Assembly (NCBI RefSeq): GCF_005938645.2 | Contig: NZ_CP042171.1 | Coordinates: 3,844,001 to 3,908,000 of the forward strand | Reading direction: 5' to 3' | From: Pedobacter sp. KBS0701 | GTDB taxonomy: Bacteria; Bacteroidota; Bacteroidia; Sphingobacteriales; Sphingobacteriaceae | Length of the DNA stretch: 64,000 nt | Part shown: positions 51,190 through 61,571 of the stretch, piece by piece | How positions within the stretch are numbered: position 1 is the stretch's first letter | Layout of the letters: each line of letters opens with the position of its first letter | Program-made: the position numbers and the translations under genes | The notes under the pieces: generated by a model | The model's input: only the letters and a program-made list of their open reading frames with translations | The model's database searches: none | Told to the model about the DNA's origin: nothing

Positions 51190-54093
51190 ATGGCTTTATC
51201 GAGTAACCATTTTATGCTAAACTATTTCCGTTTTTTATTACTGCTTTCCTGTTTTACAATAAGTGCCTATGCATCAGAAATTAAAAGCATTGGTGTACCC
51301 TATATCGAAAATTACCCTAAAGCTGTTTATTCATCAGGGAACCAGAATTGGAGCATAGCAAAAGATAATAAAGGGGTGATGTACTTTGGCAACGCAGAAG
51401 GCTTATTAACTTTTGATGGCCGTTACTGGCAGAAATACCAGATGCCAAACCGGCAGATTGTTAGAGCGGTAGCTACAGATAACAAAGGAAGGATTTATAC
51501 CGGCGGTTTTGGCGAATTTGGTTTCTGGGCGTTTAAAAACAACAAATTAAGCTACAACTCGCTCATCAATTTATTACCAAAAGGCATTAAAATAAATGAC
51601 GAGGTTTGGAAAATTTATGTAGATCAGGACCGGGTTATCTTTCAGTCTTTCTCCAAAATATTTATTTATAAAAACAATAAAATCGAAGTGGTAAAATCGC
51701 CGTCTTCTTTTTTGTTTTTACATAAAGTACGTAATAAGTATATTATTGAAGTGCTTGAAAAAGGTTTATTCGAACTGGTGGGCAATAAATTAATCCACAT
51801 TCCCAATAGCGAAAAGCTGGGAAAAGAAGGTATTCTGTCCATTCTTCCCTATAAAACTGACGGACTTATTATTGGCACCAGTAAAAACGGTTTATTTACT
51901 TACGACGGGAAAGATTTTGCGCCCTTAAACACTTCAGCTAATAGCTATTTAAAAACCTATCAGCTTAATAACGGGGTAAGTTTACTCGGCAAATATTTCG
52001 CTTATGGCACTATCCTCAATGGGTTGATTATTATCGACGAAAATGGAAGGGTTGTTCAGCGGATCAACAAATCGAGCGGTTTACAAAACAATACGGTTTT
52101 GAGTTTATACGCCGATAATGAACAAAACCTATGGACCGGGCTTGACAATGGAATCGACCGGATAGAATTAAATTCGCCCCTATACTTCTATTTTGATAAA
52201 ACCGGCCAGTTTGGAACGGTATACTCCAGCATTATTTTTAACAATAAAATTTACCTTGGCACCAATCAGGGCTTATTTTATAGTGAGTGGTCGCCTGATA
52301 ATTTACTGCCTTTTAATTTTCGGTTGATCCCAAATTCGCAGGGACAGGTGTGGGAACTGACCATTATTGATAACGAACTGATTTGCGGCCACAATAGCGG
52401 TACATTCAAAGTAAATGGTGATCAAATTAACTGGTTATCCAGATCTGCTGGCGGGTGGACAATCAAAAAGCTAAACTCCAACCCAAATTACCTCGTTCAA
52501 GGTACTTATACCGGACTTTCGCTCTTTACAGAGTCTCCGGGTTCGGGATTAAAATTTGTAACAAAGATTGCAGGATTTGATGCGCCATCGAGATACGTAG
52601 AGCAAGATAATAAAGGTGATATCTGGGTAGCACATGCCTATAAGGGTTTATACAAATTGAGTTTAAGCCAAAATTACAGCAACGCTACCAGCGTTAAATA
52701 TTTCGACGAAAAGAACGGTCTGCCCGGCAATTACAACATCAATATATTCAATTTAGAGAACAAAATTGTGTTTTCTTCTGATGCGGGTTTTTATACTTAT
52801 GATGAGTTAAGTGATAAATTTACCAAGTACGCAGCGTTGAATAAAGAGCTCGGTTCATTTCAATCCTCCAATAAAATTATCAATGCTGGCGGCAAAAAAT
52901 ATTGGTTTATCAACCACGGTAAAACGGCCCTGGTTAATTTTAGTGAACCGGGCAAGGTAGAGATCGATTCCAATCAATTCAGTATTCTGGATGGCCGCAT
53001 GGTACAATATTATGAAAACATCAGCCGCATCAGCAACGCGATTTACCTAATTAGTGTGGATGATGGCTTTGTCATTTATAACCCGACTGCGCAACTCAAC
53101 CAGCAGAAACAAAAACTTCCTGCCGTTTTGATCAGGCGTGTAGAAGATATTACCGATAAATTTTCGCTCATTAGCGAAGCCGGAAACAGCGAAGAAGCAA
53201 CAGAGATTCAGAACAACCGTAATAATATCCGTATTTCTTACGCACTGCCCTATTACCGTCAGGCCAAGGTTAAATACCAGATTTACCTTGAAGGTTACTC
53301 CCGTACCTGGTCTGACTGGAGTTATGCCACCGAAAAAGATTTCACTAATTTAAGCGCTGGAAACTATGTTTTTAAGGTTAGAGCAAAGATAGATGACAGT
53401 ACGGTGAGTGAAGAAACCGTTTATAAGTTTACCATTTTGCGCCCATGGTACCTGAATAACTGGGCCATACTACTTTATGCCATTCTTTTTGTGACCGTAT
53501 TGATTGTGGGGAAGAAAATTTATGAAAGGAAGCTGCAAAGGGATAGTCAGAAAATCAGCGAGCGCTTGCAGGCGGAACAGGAAGAAATATTAAGGCAGGA
53601 AGCAGAAACGAATGAGAAACAGATCATCAAGCTTCAAACAGAGAAACTTCAGGCAGAACTGGCTTCAAAAAACAGGGAACTGGCCAATTCTGCCATGACA
53701 TTAGTCTATAAAAATGAGCTACTCCAAAAATTGAGCGACGAGATCACCAAGTTAAAGGATGAAAATGGCAAGAAACTTTCTGACGATCAAACCCGCAAAA
53801 TTCAGAAAGTTATCAACGACGGCATGAACGATGAGCGCGATTGGCACCTGTTCGAAAATAGCTTTAACGAGGCGCATGAAAGTTTCTTCAAGAAATTAAA
53901 ATCACAGCATCCCGACCTTGTTCCGAACGACTTAAAGCTCTGCGCTTACCTTAGGATGAATATGAGCAGTAAAGAAATGTCGTCGTTATTGAATATTAGT
54001 TTACGTGGGGTAGAAATCCGCAGGTACCGCTTACGCAAGAAGCTGGAAGTACCCCATGATAAAAACTTAACTGAGTTCCTGATGGAGCTTTAA
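51190..54093 (+). CDS. one-component membrane regulator: sensor propeller, triple-Tyr domain, LuxR-type HTH
   Basis: 967 residues. A signal peptide (ending ISAYA) is followed by a beta-propeller of two-component-regulator-like repeats (IAKDNKGVMYFGNAEGLLTF, VDQDNKGDIWVAHAYKGLYK), a Y_Y_Y domain (about 677-745, KVKYQIYLEGYSRTWSDWSY), one TM (about 757-777), a coiled coil (about 785-880) and a C-terminal helix-turn-helix (NDLKLCAYLRMNMSSKEMSS). There is no kinase or receiver domain. It should sense a ligand outside the inner membrane and bind DNA directly. It stands 364 bases before susC on the same strand, so it very likely controls the locus. Confidence 0.9.
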   Translation: MALSSNHFMLNYFRFLLLLSCFTISAYASEIKSIGVPYIENYPKAVYSSGNQNWSIAKDNKGVMYFGNAEGLLTFDGRYWQKYQMPNRQIVRAVATDNKGRIYTGGFGEFGFWAFKNNKLSYNSLINLLPKGIKINDEVWKIYVDQDRVIFQSFSKIFIYKNNKIEVVKSPSSFLFLHKVRNKYIIEVLEKGLFELVGNKLIHIPNSEKLGKEGILSILPYKTDGLIIGTSKNGLFTYDGKDFAPLNTSANSYLKTYQLNNGVSLLGKYFAYGTILNGLIIIDENGRVVQRINKSSGLQNNTVLSLYADNEQNLWTGLDNGIDRIELNSPLYFYFDKTGQFGTVYSSIIFNNKIYLGTNQGLFYSEWSPDNLLPFNFRLIPNSQGQVWELTIIDNELICGHNSGTFKVNGDQINWLSRSAGGWTIKKLNSNPNYLVQGTYTGLSLFTESPGSGLKFVTKIAGFDAPSRYVEQDNKGDIWVAHAYKGLYKLSLSQNYSNATSVKYFDEKNGLPGNYNINIFNLENKIVFSSDAGFYTYDELSDKFTKYAALNKELGSFQSSNKIINAGGKKYWFINHGKTALVNFSEPGKVEIDSNQFSILDGRMVQYYENISRISNAIYLISVDDGFVIYNPTAQLNQQKQKLPAVLIRRVEDITDKFSLISEAGNSEEATEIQNNRNNIRISYALPYYRQAKVKYQIYLEGYSRTWSDWSYATEKDFTNLSAGNYVFKVRAKIDDSTVSEETVYKFTILRPWYLNNWAILLYAILFVTVLIVGKKIYERKLQRDSQKISERLQAEQEEILRQEAETNEKQIIKLQTEKLQAELASKNRELANSAMTLVYKNELLQKLSDEITKLKDENGKKLSDDQTRKIQKVINDGMNDERDWHLFENSFNEAHESFFKKLKSQHPDLVPNDLKLCAYLRMNMSSKEMSSLLNISLRGVEIRRYRLRKKLEVPHDKNLTEFLMEL

Positions 54094-54456
54094 TATTACC
54101 TCGAGAAACAGATTTTAAGTCAAACTTCTTCAATAACCAGCCTCTTGAACGTTTGCATAAAAAATGGTTTTGACGCTTTTTTATATTATATCATTAAATA
54201 ACCACTACATCATTACCTCTCACAGCTATTTTTATCACCCCACAAAACACTTAGTGTTAATTGTACACTTGTGCGTATGTTAATATTATGTTAAAATCGA
54301 AAAAAATGCATTTTTAGCCTAAAATCGCATTTGGTTTATTTAGTTGAGATACCTCACAGTACCTGATGATGTATTAATGTAGAGGTAAAAACACTTGCAC
54401 ATCAGCAAAAACAACCTCACATTTAACTAACAATTAAACTAAATTTATAATAAAGC
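54094..54456 (+). promoter_or_regulatory. upstream region of the SusC/SusD operon with ACCTCACA repeats
   Basis: No gene. ACCTCACA occurs twice, at 54351-54358 and 54414-54421, 63 bases (about six helical turns) apart. CTGATG (54363) and CATCAG (54400) form a small inverted pair between them. These could be operator sites for the regulator encoded just upstream. I see no exact TAnnTTTG box. Confidence 0.35.
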
Positions 54457-57400
54457 ATGAAAAGAATCTTTACAAGACTTTCTGTTCTCGCTGCATTTTG
54501 TTTGCTAACAATTAACGTAGCATTAGCGCAAAACGTTACCGTGAAAGGTAAAGTAATTGATGGGGGTGACAAAACTCCATTACCAGGCGTATCTATTTTA
54601 ATTAAAGGCACACAAACTGGCACACAAACAGATGTGAACGGCAACTACTCCCTTAGCGCGCCGGCCAACGCCACATTGGTATTTAACTTTGTAGGTTATA
54701 CAGCACTTGAGCAGGCTGTAAATAATCAAACAACAATTAATGTATCATTAGCATCATCAACACAACAATTAGAGCAAGTTGTGGTTGTGGGTTATGGTAC
54801 ACAAAGAAAAATTGATGTTACTGGATCGGTTGGGACGGTAAAGGGCGAGGATATTTCTAAGCAGGCATCAGTAAATGCAATCAGTGCCTTACAAGGCAAG
54901 GTTGCGGGTGTAACAATTACGAATAATGGTGCACCGGGCTCATCTCCACAAATCACCATTCGTGGTACAGGAACAATTTACGGAAACACAGGCGTTTTAT
55001 ATGTGGTTGATGGCGTTTGGTACGATGATATCAGCTTTCTAAACCCTGCTGATATTGAAAATTTGAGTATTTTGAAAGATGCTTCCTCGCAGTCTATTTA
55101 TGGTATCCGTGCAGCAAATGGCGTAGTTTTGATTACCACTAAAAGGGGAACAAAAGGTCAGGCGGCTATTACCTATAACGGATCTGTGGGTTACAAGGCT
55201 GTAACCAATCAGATAAAAATGGCCAATGCAACTGAATATGCAACATTAATAAATGAATTATCTGCATCAACCGGGGCACCTAATTTATTTGCCAATCCGG
55301 CAAGTTATGGAGAAGGTACAAATTGGTATAACCAGGTATTTAGAAATGCATTACAAACCAATCATCAGTTATCTGTAAATGGTGGAGGTGATAAATCGAC
55401 ATATAATTTCTCTTTGGGTTATACCAATGAAGATGGAATTGTAAAAAAACAAAACTATCAGCGTTATACGGCAAAATTATCAAACGATTTCCAAATACTG
55501 GCCCCTTTAAAAATAGGTTATACTGTTTCTGGTACAGCCATCAAATCAAATGATATTCCTTCAACCATATTCCGTCAACTGTATGCCGCAGGTCCGGTAG
55601 TTCCGGTATATTATGCTGATGGAACTTATGGCGATGCCAACGATTTCAGCTTGGGAGGTGGTAATAATTTTAACCCTCAGGCAACAATAGATTTTTTCAA
55701 TCAAAAATCTTTAAATTACAGGATTAATGGAAATGTATATGCAGAACTGACAATTGCCAAAAATTTCACCTTTAAAACAAGTTTAGGTGGAGATTTTGGA
55801 CAAAATGAAGTAAGGGCATATATTCCGGTATATAAGGCTACTCAAGGCCAGCAAAGTACACAAAGCCAGCTTGATGTTAATCGCGAAGAAACCAGAAACT
55901 GGATCATTGAAAACACCCTGACATACAAAAATACTTTTGGTGCCCACAATTTAACAGTATTGGCAGGTCAGACTGCACAAAGAAGAAAATCTTATTTCTT
56001 AAACGCAACAGCATTTGATGTGCCATACTCAAGTGATGGCGATCTTTACTTAACCTTAGGTAATGCAGATAAGCGTTCGGTTACAGATGGTGGTGCTTTA
56101 ACAACTTATGCTTCATATTTCGGAAGGATAAATTATTCTTTCAAAGATCGTTACCTGTTAAACGCAACACTTCGTGCTGATGCTGCCTCACAGTTTTTCG
56201 GTGGAGGAGATCTTTGGGGTTATTTCCCTTCAGTAGGTGCCGGCTGGGTAATTTCTCAGGAAGATTTTATGAAAGACCAAACAGTCTTTAACAATCTAAA
56301 GTTAAAAGCTTCATGGGGTAAGGTAGGTAATGCAGGTGTGCCAATAAACCCAACCACATTAACAGTTACGCAAAATGGTGGCTATGTATCAATTTTTAAC
56401 GGGGTAGCTTATACAGGTAAAAACGTAAGTACTTTAGTTCCTTCTTTTTTAAACTGGGAGCGCACTACCGGAACCGATATCGGTTTTGAAGCTGCATTCT
56501 TAAAAAACAGGTTAAACATCGAAGCCGGTTTTTACAATAAGAGAACCGAGCAGGCCATTTTCGAAATCCCGGTTTTAACATCAATTGGTACCAGTTCAGG
56601 TAATCAGATCGGCAATCAGGCTGATTTTCAGAACCGTGGTTTTGAATTTTCTGCAACGTGGAGAGATACAAACGAATCAGGCCTCGCTTACTCAATTAGC
56701 GGTAATCTTGGTTATAACAAAAACAAGGTTTTATCCGTTGTAACCGGTAACAACCCAATTTATGCAGGCGGTGCAGGGCTTTCAAATGGTGGCCTTGCTA
56801 CACGTACCATCCAGGGTGGTGCAATAGGAGAATTTTATGGCTACGAAGTTGCCGGTATTTTCCAAAATGCTGCTGAAATTGCTGCTTCAGCACAAAAAGG
56901 AGCTAAACCGGGCGATTTTAAATACGTAGATACAGATGGTAATGGAATTATTAATGGTAATGACCGTATTGTGTTAGGCAATCCAAATCCAACTTATTCT
57001 TACGGTTTAAGCGCAAATTTAGCTTACAAAAATTTCGATCTTACTGTTGATATCCAGGGTTTAGCTGGTGTTAAAGTTTATAATGCAAATATCGCATCCC
57101 GTTTTGGTAACGAAAACTTCACCAAAGATTTTTATGATAACAGATGGCATGGCGAAGGCACTTCTACCACCTACCCTTCCGTTAATTTAGGAACAACGGC
57201 CAACTCAGCTCCTAATTCATTTTATGTAGAAGACGGATCTTATATCCGTTTAAGAAATGTACAGTTAGGTTACACTCTTCCATCATTATTGGTGAGTAAG
57301 TGGAAAATGCAAAGACTCCGTTTCTTCCTCGATGCACAAAACCCGGTAACGCTTTTTGGTTACAAAGGTTTTACTCCTGAGGTTGGTGGTACCCCTACAA

Positions 57401-57471
57401 ATGCAGGTATTGATGCAAATGTTTATCCGCTTCAGGCCACATACAGATTTGGTGCTCAAGTTACTTTTTAA
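54457..57471 (+). CDS. SusC/RagA-family TonB-linked outer-membrane importer
   Basis: 1004 residues. The signal peptide ends NVALAQ (residue 25). A carboxypeptidase-like domain (about 27-105, GKVIDGGDKTPLPGVSILIK) precedes the SusC signature VVVGYGTQRKIDVTGSV at about 108. The plug domain follows (SALQGKVAGVTI, VLYVVDGVWYDDI, SILKDASSQSIYGIRAANGV), then the 22-strand barrel ending with QATYRFGAQVTF. It forms a lidded pore with the SusD lipoprotein encoded 12 bases downstream and takes up oligosaccharides driven by TonB. Confidence 0.97.
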   Translation: MKRIFTRLSVLAAFCLLTINVALAQNVTVKGKVIDGGDKTPLPGVSILIKGTQTGTQTDVNGNYSLSAPANATLVFNFVGYTALEQAVNNQTTINVSLASSTQQLEQVVVVGYGTQRKIDVTGSVGTVKGEDISKQASVNAISALQGKVAGVTITNNGAPGSSPQITIRGTGTIYGNTGVLYVVDGVWYDDISFLNPADIENLSILKDASSQSIYGIRAANGVVLITTKRGTKGQAAITYNGSVGYKAVTNQIKMANATEYATLINELSASTGAPNLFANPASYGEGTNWYNQVFRNALQTNHQLSVNGGGDKSTYNFSLGYTNEDGIVKKQNYQRYTAKLSNDFQILAPLKIGYTVSGTAIKSNDIPSTIFRQLYAAGPVVPVYYADGTYGDANDFSLGGGNNFNPQATIDFFNQKSLNYRINGNVYAELTIAKNFTFKTSLGGDFGQNEVRAYIPVYKATQGQQSTQSQLDVNREETRNWIIENTLTYKNTFGAHNLTVLAGQTAQRRKSYFLNATAFDVPYSSDGDLYLTLGNADKRSVTDGGALTTYASYFGRINYSFKDRYLLNATLRADAASQFFGGGDLWGYFPSVGAGWVISQEDFMKDQTVFNNLKLKASWGKVGNAGVPINPTTLTVTQNGGYVSIFNGVAYTGKNVSTLVPSFLNWERTTGTDIGFEAAFLKNRLNIEAGFYNKRTEQAIFEIPVLTSIGTSSGNQIGNQADFQNRGFEFSATWRDTNESGLAYSISGNLGYNKNKVLSVVTGNNPIYAGGAGLSNGGLATRTIQGGAIGEFYGYEVAGIFQNAAEIAASAQKGAKPGDFKYVDTDGNGIINGNDRIVLGNPNPTYSYGLSANLAYKNFDLTVDIQGLAGVKVYNANIASRFGNENFTKDFYDNRWHGEGTSTTYPSVNLGTTANSAPNSFYVEDGSYIRLRNVQLGYTLPSLLVSKWKMQRLRFFLDAQNPVTLFGYKGFTPEVGGTPTNAGIDANVYPLQATYRFGAQVTF

Positions 57472-57482
57472 TCACAACGAAA

Positions 57483-58967
57483 ATGAATTACAAAAATACT
57501 TATATACAAAAGATCGGGATGCTAACCATCTGCTCCTCTCTTTTAGTAATGTCTGCATGTAAAAAAAGTTTTTTAGATGTAGATCCACAGGCAAAACAAC
57601 CTGCAGTAACCTTTTGGAAAACTGCCGATGATGCAACCTCTGCAGTAAATTCTATTTATGGTAACCTGAGAAACTGGGCCAACACTGCGTTTCCAGCCCT
57701 TGCAATCGAAAGTATTGGAAGTGATGAAGCAGAAAAAGGCAGTAGCCCGAACGATTCTAGTTATATGAATGAATATGATCAGTTTACTGCTTCTTCTACC
57801 ACAATCCAATTAAATGGTTTTTGGGAAGGCCAGTATCAGAATATCAATTTATGCAACCAGGTATTGGATAATGTTCCGGGAATAAATATGGATGCCAGTC
57901 TTAAATCCAGATATCTGGCTGAAGCAAAATTTGTTCGTGCCTATTCTTATTTCAGATTAGTACGTGCATTTGGCGATATTCCTTTACGCTTAAATGTACC
58001 TAAAGATCCATCTGAGTTTAACATTCCAAGAACACCTAAAGCACAGGTATATGCAGCAATTGAAAAAGATTTAGACGAAGCAGCTGCAGTATTGCCTCAA
58101 TCTTATCCATCTGCTGATTTAGGCAGGGCAACTAAAGGCGCAGCTTTAGCACTTCATGCTAAAGTGGCAATGTATCTTAAAAAATGGGATCAAGTATTAT
58201 CACTTACCAATACCGTTATGACTTTAGGATATGATTTATACCCTAATTTCGAACAGAGTTTTCGTTTAAATCATGAGAACAATATTGAATCTATTTTCGA
58301 AATCCAATGCGAACTTTTGTTGAACAACAAAGATGCATCTAACTCACAATATAGCCAGGTACAGGGTGCCAGAGGAAACACCCCGGATACAGGCTGGGGC
58401 TTTAATGTACCAACTGCTGCATTAGAATCGGCTTACGAAGCTGGCGATGTACGTCGTGATGCAACCATCCTTTACAGGGGAGAAACTACTCCGGAAGGTG
58501 ATGCTATTTCCAATACAGCAGATAATCCGATGTATAATCAAAAAGCTTATGTACCATTTAATAAAATTGTTACTGGTTTTAATCAGGGGGCTGATCAAAA
58601 CGTAAGAGTAATGCGTTTTGCAGAGGTTTTATTAATGAATGCTGAAGCAGCAAACGAACAGGGAAATACAACTTTAGCACTAACTTCGTTAAACCGTGTC
58701 CGTGCGCGTGCAAGAGGTGGTGTAGCAGGTGTTGTACCCGATGTAACTACAACAGACAAAGAGACTTTACGCCAAGCAATCTGGAAAGAAAGATTTGTTG
58801 AATTGGCTATGGAATCTGATCGTTATTTTGATGTGATCCGTCAAGGACGTGCTGCTACAGTTTTTGGTCCTAAAGGCTGGAAAACCGGTAAAAACGAGGT
58901 TTGGCCAATTCCTTCTCAAGAGATTGAAAAAAGCGCAGGTACAATCACACAAAATCCTGGTTATTAA
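57483..58967 (+). CDS. SusD/RagB-family glycan-binding surface lipoprotein
   Basis: 494 residues with lipobox VMSAC (Cys26). The family start CKKSFLDVDPQ is followed by TPR-like helices (RYLAEAKFVRAYSYFRLVRA) and the C-terminal RFAEVLLMNAEAANEQGNTT, FVELAMESDRYFDVIRQGRA. It caps the SusC pore and delivers glycan fragments. Directly follows susC. Confidence 0.97.
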   Translation: MNYKNTYIQKIGMLTICSSLLVMSACKKSFLDVDPQAKQPAVTFWKTADDATSAVNSIYGNLRNWANTAFPALAIESIGSDEAEKGSSPNDSSYMNEYDQFTASSTTIQLNGFWEGQYQNINLCNQVLDNVPGINMDASLKSRYLAEAKFVRAYSYFRLVRAFGDIPLRLNVPKDPSEFNIPRTPKAQVYAAIEKDLDEAAAVLPQSYPSADLGRATKGAALALHAKVAMYLKKWDQVLSLTNTVMTLGYDLYPNFEQSFRLNHENNIESIFEIQCELLLNNKDASNSQYSQVQGARGNTPDTGWGFNVPTAALESAYEAGDVRRDATILYRGETTPEGDAISNTADNPMYNQKAYVPFNKIVTGFNQGADQNVRVMRFAEVLLMNAEAANEQGNTTLALTSLNRVRARARGGVAGVVPDVTTTDKETLRQAIWKERFVELAMESDRYFDVIRQGRAATVFGPKGWKTGKNEVWPIPSQEIEKSAGTITQNPGY

Positions 58968-58990
58968 TTGCTAATTTTTATAGAAAAGAA

Positions 58991-59815
58991 ATGAAAACAA
59001 AATATTTTTTATTAATGGCAGCTATAACTTTAGGGTTATCCTCCTGCCAGAAAAAATTTGATCCATCAAGTTATGCACCAGCATTAAATATCGGTGGCTA
59101 TACCAGCGCAAAACAAATTGCATCAGGTAATCTTGTTTCCTACTTTGCATTTGATGGAGGCTTGATTGACAGTGCTTCTAATACTGCCGGTGTAAATACG
59201 GGTACCACATTTGGAACGGGCATTAAAAAGCAATCCTTACAGGGTGCTTTAAACAGTTATGTATTAGCAACACCATCAAACAAGGTTGCTGCTTTAAAAA
59301 GTTTTACAGTAAGTGAATGGTTTAATAGCCCAGCGCCAAGCACCGGCATTATCGGATTATTTACCTTAGCCAATACCACTCAATTTTGGGGTAATATTGA
59401 AATCTTTATCGAAAATGGAAGTACAGCAACTGATGGTAAATTAAGAATACACCTTAATCAGGGTGGCTCAGATAAAGAATATCAGGTAAATGGTGTTCAA
59501 AACCTATTCGGAAAATGGGTAAACTTAGCGGTTTCTTATGATCAGACCAGCTCAATGGTTAAGGTTTATATCAATGGTTCTAGGGTTGCTGCAATTGCTT
59601 CAACTGCAACTGGTCCGCTTGCCTTTACCAATACAGGAAAATTTGTTTTTGGTACCGTTCAATTCCAAACTACCCCAAGTCAGACTACCGGAAATACCAA
59701 ACAGGATTGGGCCAGCTTTTTAACCGGACAGATTGATGAAGTTAGACTTTTTGATAAAGCCTTAACTGATGCAGAAGTAAGCGCACTTTCTATTTTAGAA
59801 GGTAGAGGAAAATAA
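58991..59815 (+). CDS. LamG (concanavalin-like) surface lipoprotein, probable glycan-binding protein
   Basis: 274 residues with lipobox LSSC (Cys19). A LamG-like jelly-roll spans about 47-270: LVSYFAFDGGLIDSASNTAG, FTVSEWFNSPAPSTGIIGLF, WVNLAVSYDQTSSMVKVYIN, and the end motif GQIDEVRLFDKALTDAEVSA. Third gene after SusC and SusD, in the place where surface glycan-binding proteins are usually encoded. It has no catalytic domain, so binding is the likely job. Confidence 0.88.
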   Translation: MKTKYFLLMAAITLGLSSCQKKFDPSSYAPALNIGGYTSAKQIASGNLVSYFAFDGGLIDSASNTAGVNTGTTFGTGIKKQSLQGALNSYVLATPSNKVAALKSFTVSEWFNSPAPSTGIIGLFTLANTTQFWGNIEIFIENGSTATDGKLRIHLNQGGSDKEYQVNGVQNLFGKWVNLAVSYDQTSSMVKVYINGSRVAAIASTATGPLAFTNTGKFVFGTVQFQTTPSQTTGNTKQDWASFLTGQIDEVRLFDKALTDAEVSALSILEGRGK

Positions 59816-59850
59816 TAGTTTTCCAACGCTGAGAAAGGCAATTAATAATA

Positions 59851-59880
59851 AAGGGTTGTCAGTAATGGCAACCCTTTTTA
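59851..59880 (+). terminator. intrinsic terminator or attenuator inside the glycan locus
   Basis: AAGGGTTGTC/GGCAACCCTT pair over ten bases (one G-U) with a six-base loop, then TTTTTAA. It lies between the importer genes and the GH144 genes, so it may lower expression of the enzymes relative to the transporter. Confidence 0.75.
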
Positions 59881-59891
59881 ACCATGTTGTA

Positions 59892-61556
59892 ATGATAAAA
59901 ATCTTCCCATATTTTTTAGTTCTTTTTCTTTTTGCAACAGCCTGCAAAAAAGGTGATACGCCTACTCCGGTTGATCCACCTGTTACACCAACATCTTTTG
60001 CTTTTAGCGATTTAAAGGTAAACGATGCTTACAGCGGTTTTACCTATTATGGTGTAAACAATAGCCCAATTATCAAAATAACATTCTCATCACCTATTAA
60101 TTCTACTTCTATAAGTGGCAATGTCACACTTACCGATGCCTCCGGAACTCCGGCCGCATTCACTTCCAAATTAGAGAACAACGATAATACGGTTGTAATT
60201 ACTACTACGGCATTACAGCCCATTACTAAATATATTTTAAGCGTTAATAACAATTTATCATCAAAAACCGGTGGCAAACTTCAATCGGCAGTTGCTGTAA
60301 ACCTGATCACTGCTGTAGATGATGCAGATAAATTTGCCCGCATCAGCGACGATGACCTTTTAACTTTAGTTCAAAAGCAAACCTTTAAATATTTCTGGGA
60401 TTTTGCACATCCAATCAGTGGCCTAGCCAGGGAAAGAAATACATCGGGTAATACTGTAACTTCAGGTGGATCGGGTTTTGGGATCATGGCCTTGGTTACC
60501 GGTATCAGCAGGAATTTCATCAGCAGGGCCGATGGATTGGCGAGGATCCAAAAGATGGTATCCTTTTTAAAAACTGCCGACCGCTTTCATGGTGCCTATC
60601 CACATTGGTTGGATGGAAATACCGGAAAAGTAATTCCCTTCAGCACCAAAGATAATGGTGGTGACCTTGTAGAGACTTCATTTCTAATGGCAGGTCTAAT
60701 TACAGCCCGCCAATACTTCAACGGTACTGATGCAGCAGAAGCTACGTTAAGGGCCGATATTAATACCATTTATAATGGGGTCGAATGGAACTGGTACAGA
60801 AAAGATAACAGTAGTACTCTTTACTGGCACTGGAGCCCTAATTACAATTGGGACATGAACCTGCCCGTTAAAGGCTGGAATGAGTGTTTGATCACTTATG
60901 TGATGGCCGCAGCCTCTCCTACCTCTTCGATCCCTAAAAGTGTATATGATGGCGGCTGGGCTCAAAATGGAGCAATGAAAAACGGGAACACCTATTACGG
61001 CGTCCAACTTCCTTTGGGTATAGCGAATGGTGGACCATTATTTTTTTCGCATTATTCTTTCCTGGGCATCAATCCAACAGGTTTAAGTGATGCTTATGCC
61101 AATTATGAGATACAAACCAGGGCACATACGCAGATTAATTATAACTATTGTAAAGCTAATCCGCTCGGTAACTATGGTTATGGCGAAAATTGCTGGGGTT
61201 TAACGGCGAGTGATATCCCTAACGGATATGCTGCAAGTGCACCAGGCAATGATGTGGGGGTAATTGCCCCAACTGCAGCTTTATCGTCTTTTCCTTATAC
61301 GCCAACAGAATCGATGCAGGCGCTAAAATATTTTTATTACAAACTTGGCAATAAAACCTGGGGAGACTATGGTTTTTACGATGCTTTCTCCCTAAAAGAT
61401 CAATGGTTTGCTTCCTCTACCCTGGCGATAGATCAGGGACCGATTGTGGTGATGATCGAAAATTATAGAACCAAATTAATCTGGAACTTATTTATGTCGG
61501 CACCTGAAGTTAAAGCGGGCATGAAAAATCTTGGTTTTAGTGGCCCCAATCTTTAA
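59892..61556 (+). CDS. GH144-type glycoamylase-fold lipoprotein with Ig-like domain (putative beta-1,2-glucanase)
   Basis: 554 residues with lipobox ATAC. An Ig-like domain of the SbsA/Big_5 kind spans about 35-145 (PIIKITFSSPINSTSISGNV, TKYILSVNNNLSSKTGG). The catalytic (alpha/alpha)6 domain starts at LLTLVQKQTFKYFWDFAHP and includes KDNGGDLVETSFLMAGL, YWHWSPNYNWDMNLPVKGWN and DQGPIVVMIENYRTKLIWN. It is the glycoamylase family (PF10091), placed in GH144, whose characterised members act on beta-1,2-glucan. ATG 59892 fits the lipoprotein signal. Confidence 0.9.
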   Translation: MIKIFPYFLVLFLFATACKKGDTPTPVDPPVTPTSFAFSDLKVNDAYSGFTYYGVNNSPIIKITFSSPINSTSISGNVTLTDASGTPAAFTSKLENNDNTVVITTTALQPITKYILSVNNNLSSKTGGKLQSAVAVNLITAVDDADKFARISDDDLLTLVQKQTFKYFWDFAHPISGLARERNTSGNTVTSGGSGFGIMALVTGISRNFISRADGLARIQKMVSFLKTADRFHGAYPHWLDGNTGKVIPFSTKDNGGDLVETSFLMAGLITARQYFNGTDAAEATLRADINTIYNGVEWNWYRKDNSSTLYWHWSPNYNWDMNLPVKGWNECLITYVMAAASPTSSIPKSVYDGGWAQNGAMKNGNTYYGVQLPLGIANGGPLFFSHYSFLGINPTGLSDAYANYEIQTRAHTQINYNYCKANPLGNYGYGENCWGLTASDIPNGYAASAPGNDVGVIAPTAALSSFPYTPTESMQALKYFYYKLGNKTWGDYGFYDAFSLKDQWFASSTLAIDQGPIVVMIENYRTKLIWNLFMSAPEVKAGMKNLGFSGPNL

Positions 61557-61571
61557 CATTATACATCAGCA

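Noticed and set aside
54094..54350. A small gene or RNA upstream of susC
   Set aside because: No frame of useful length and no strong fold; only AT-rich sequence is visible.
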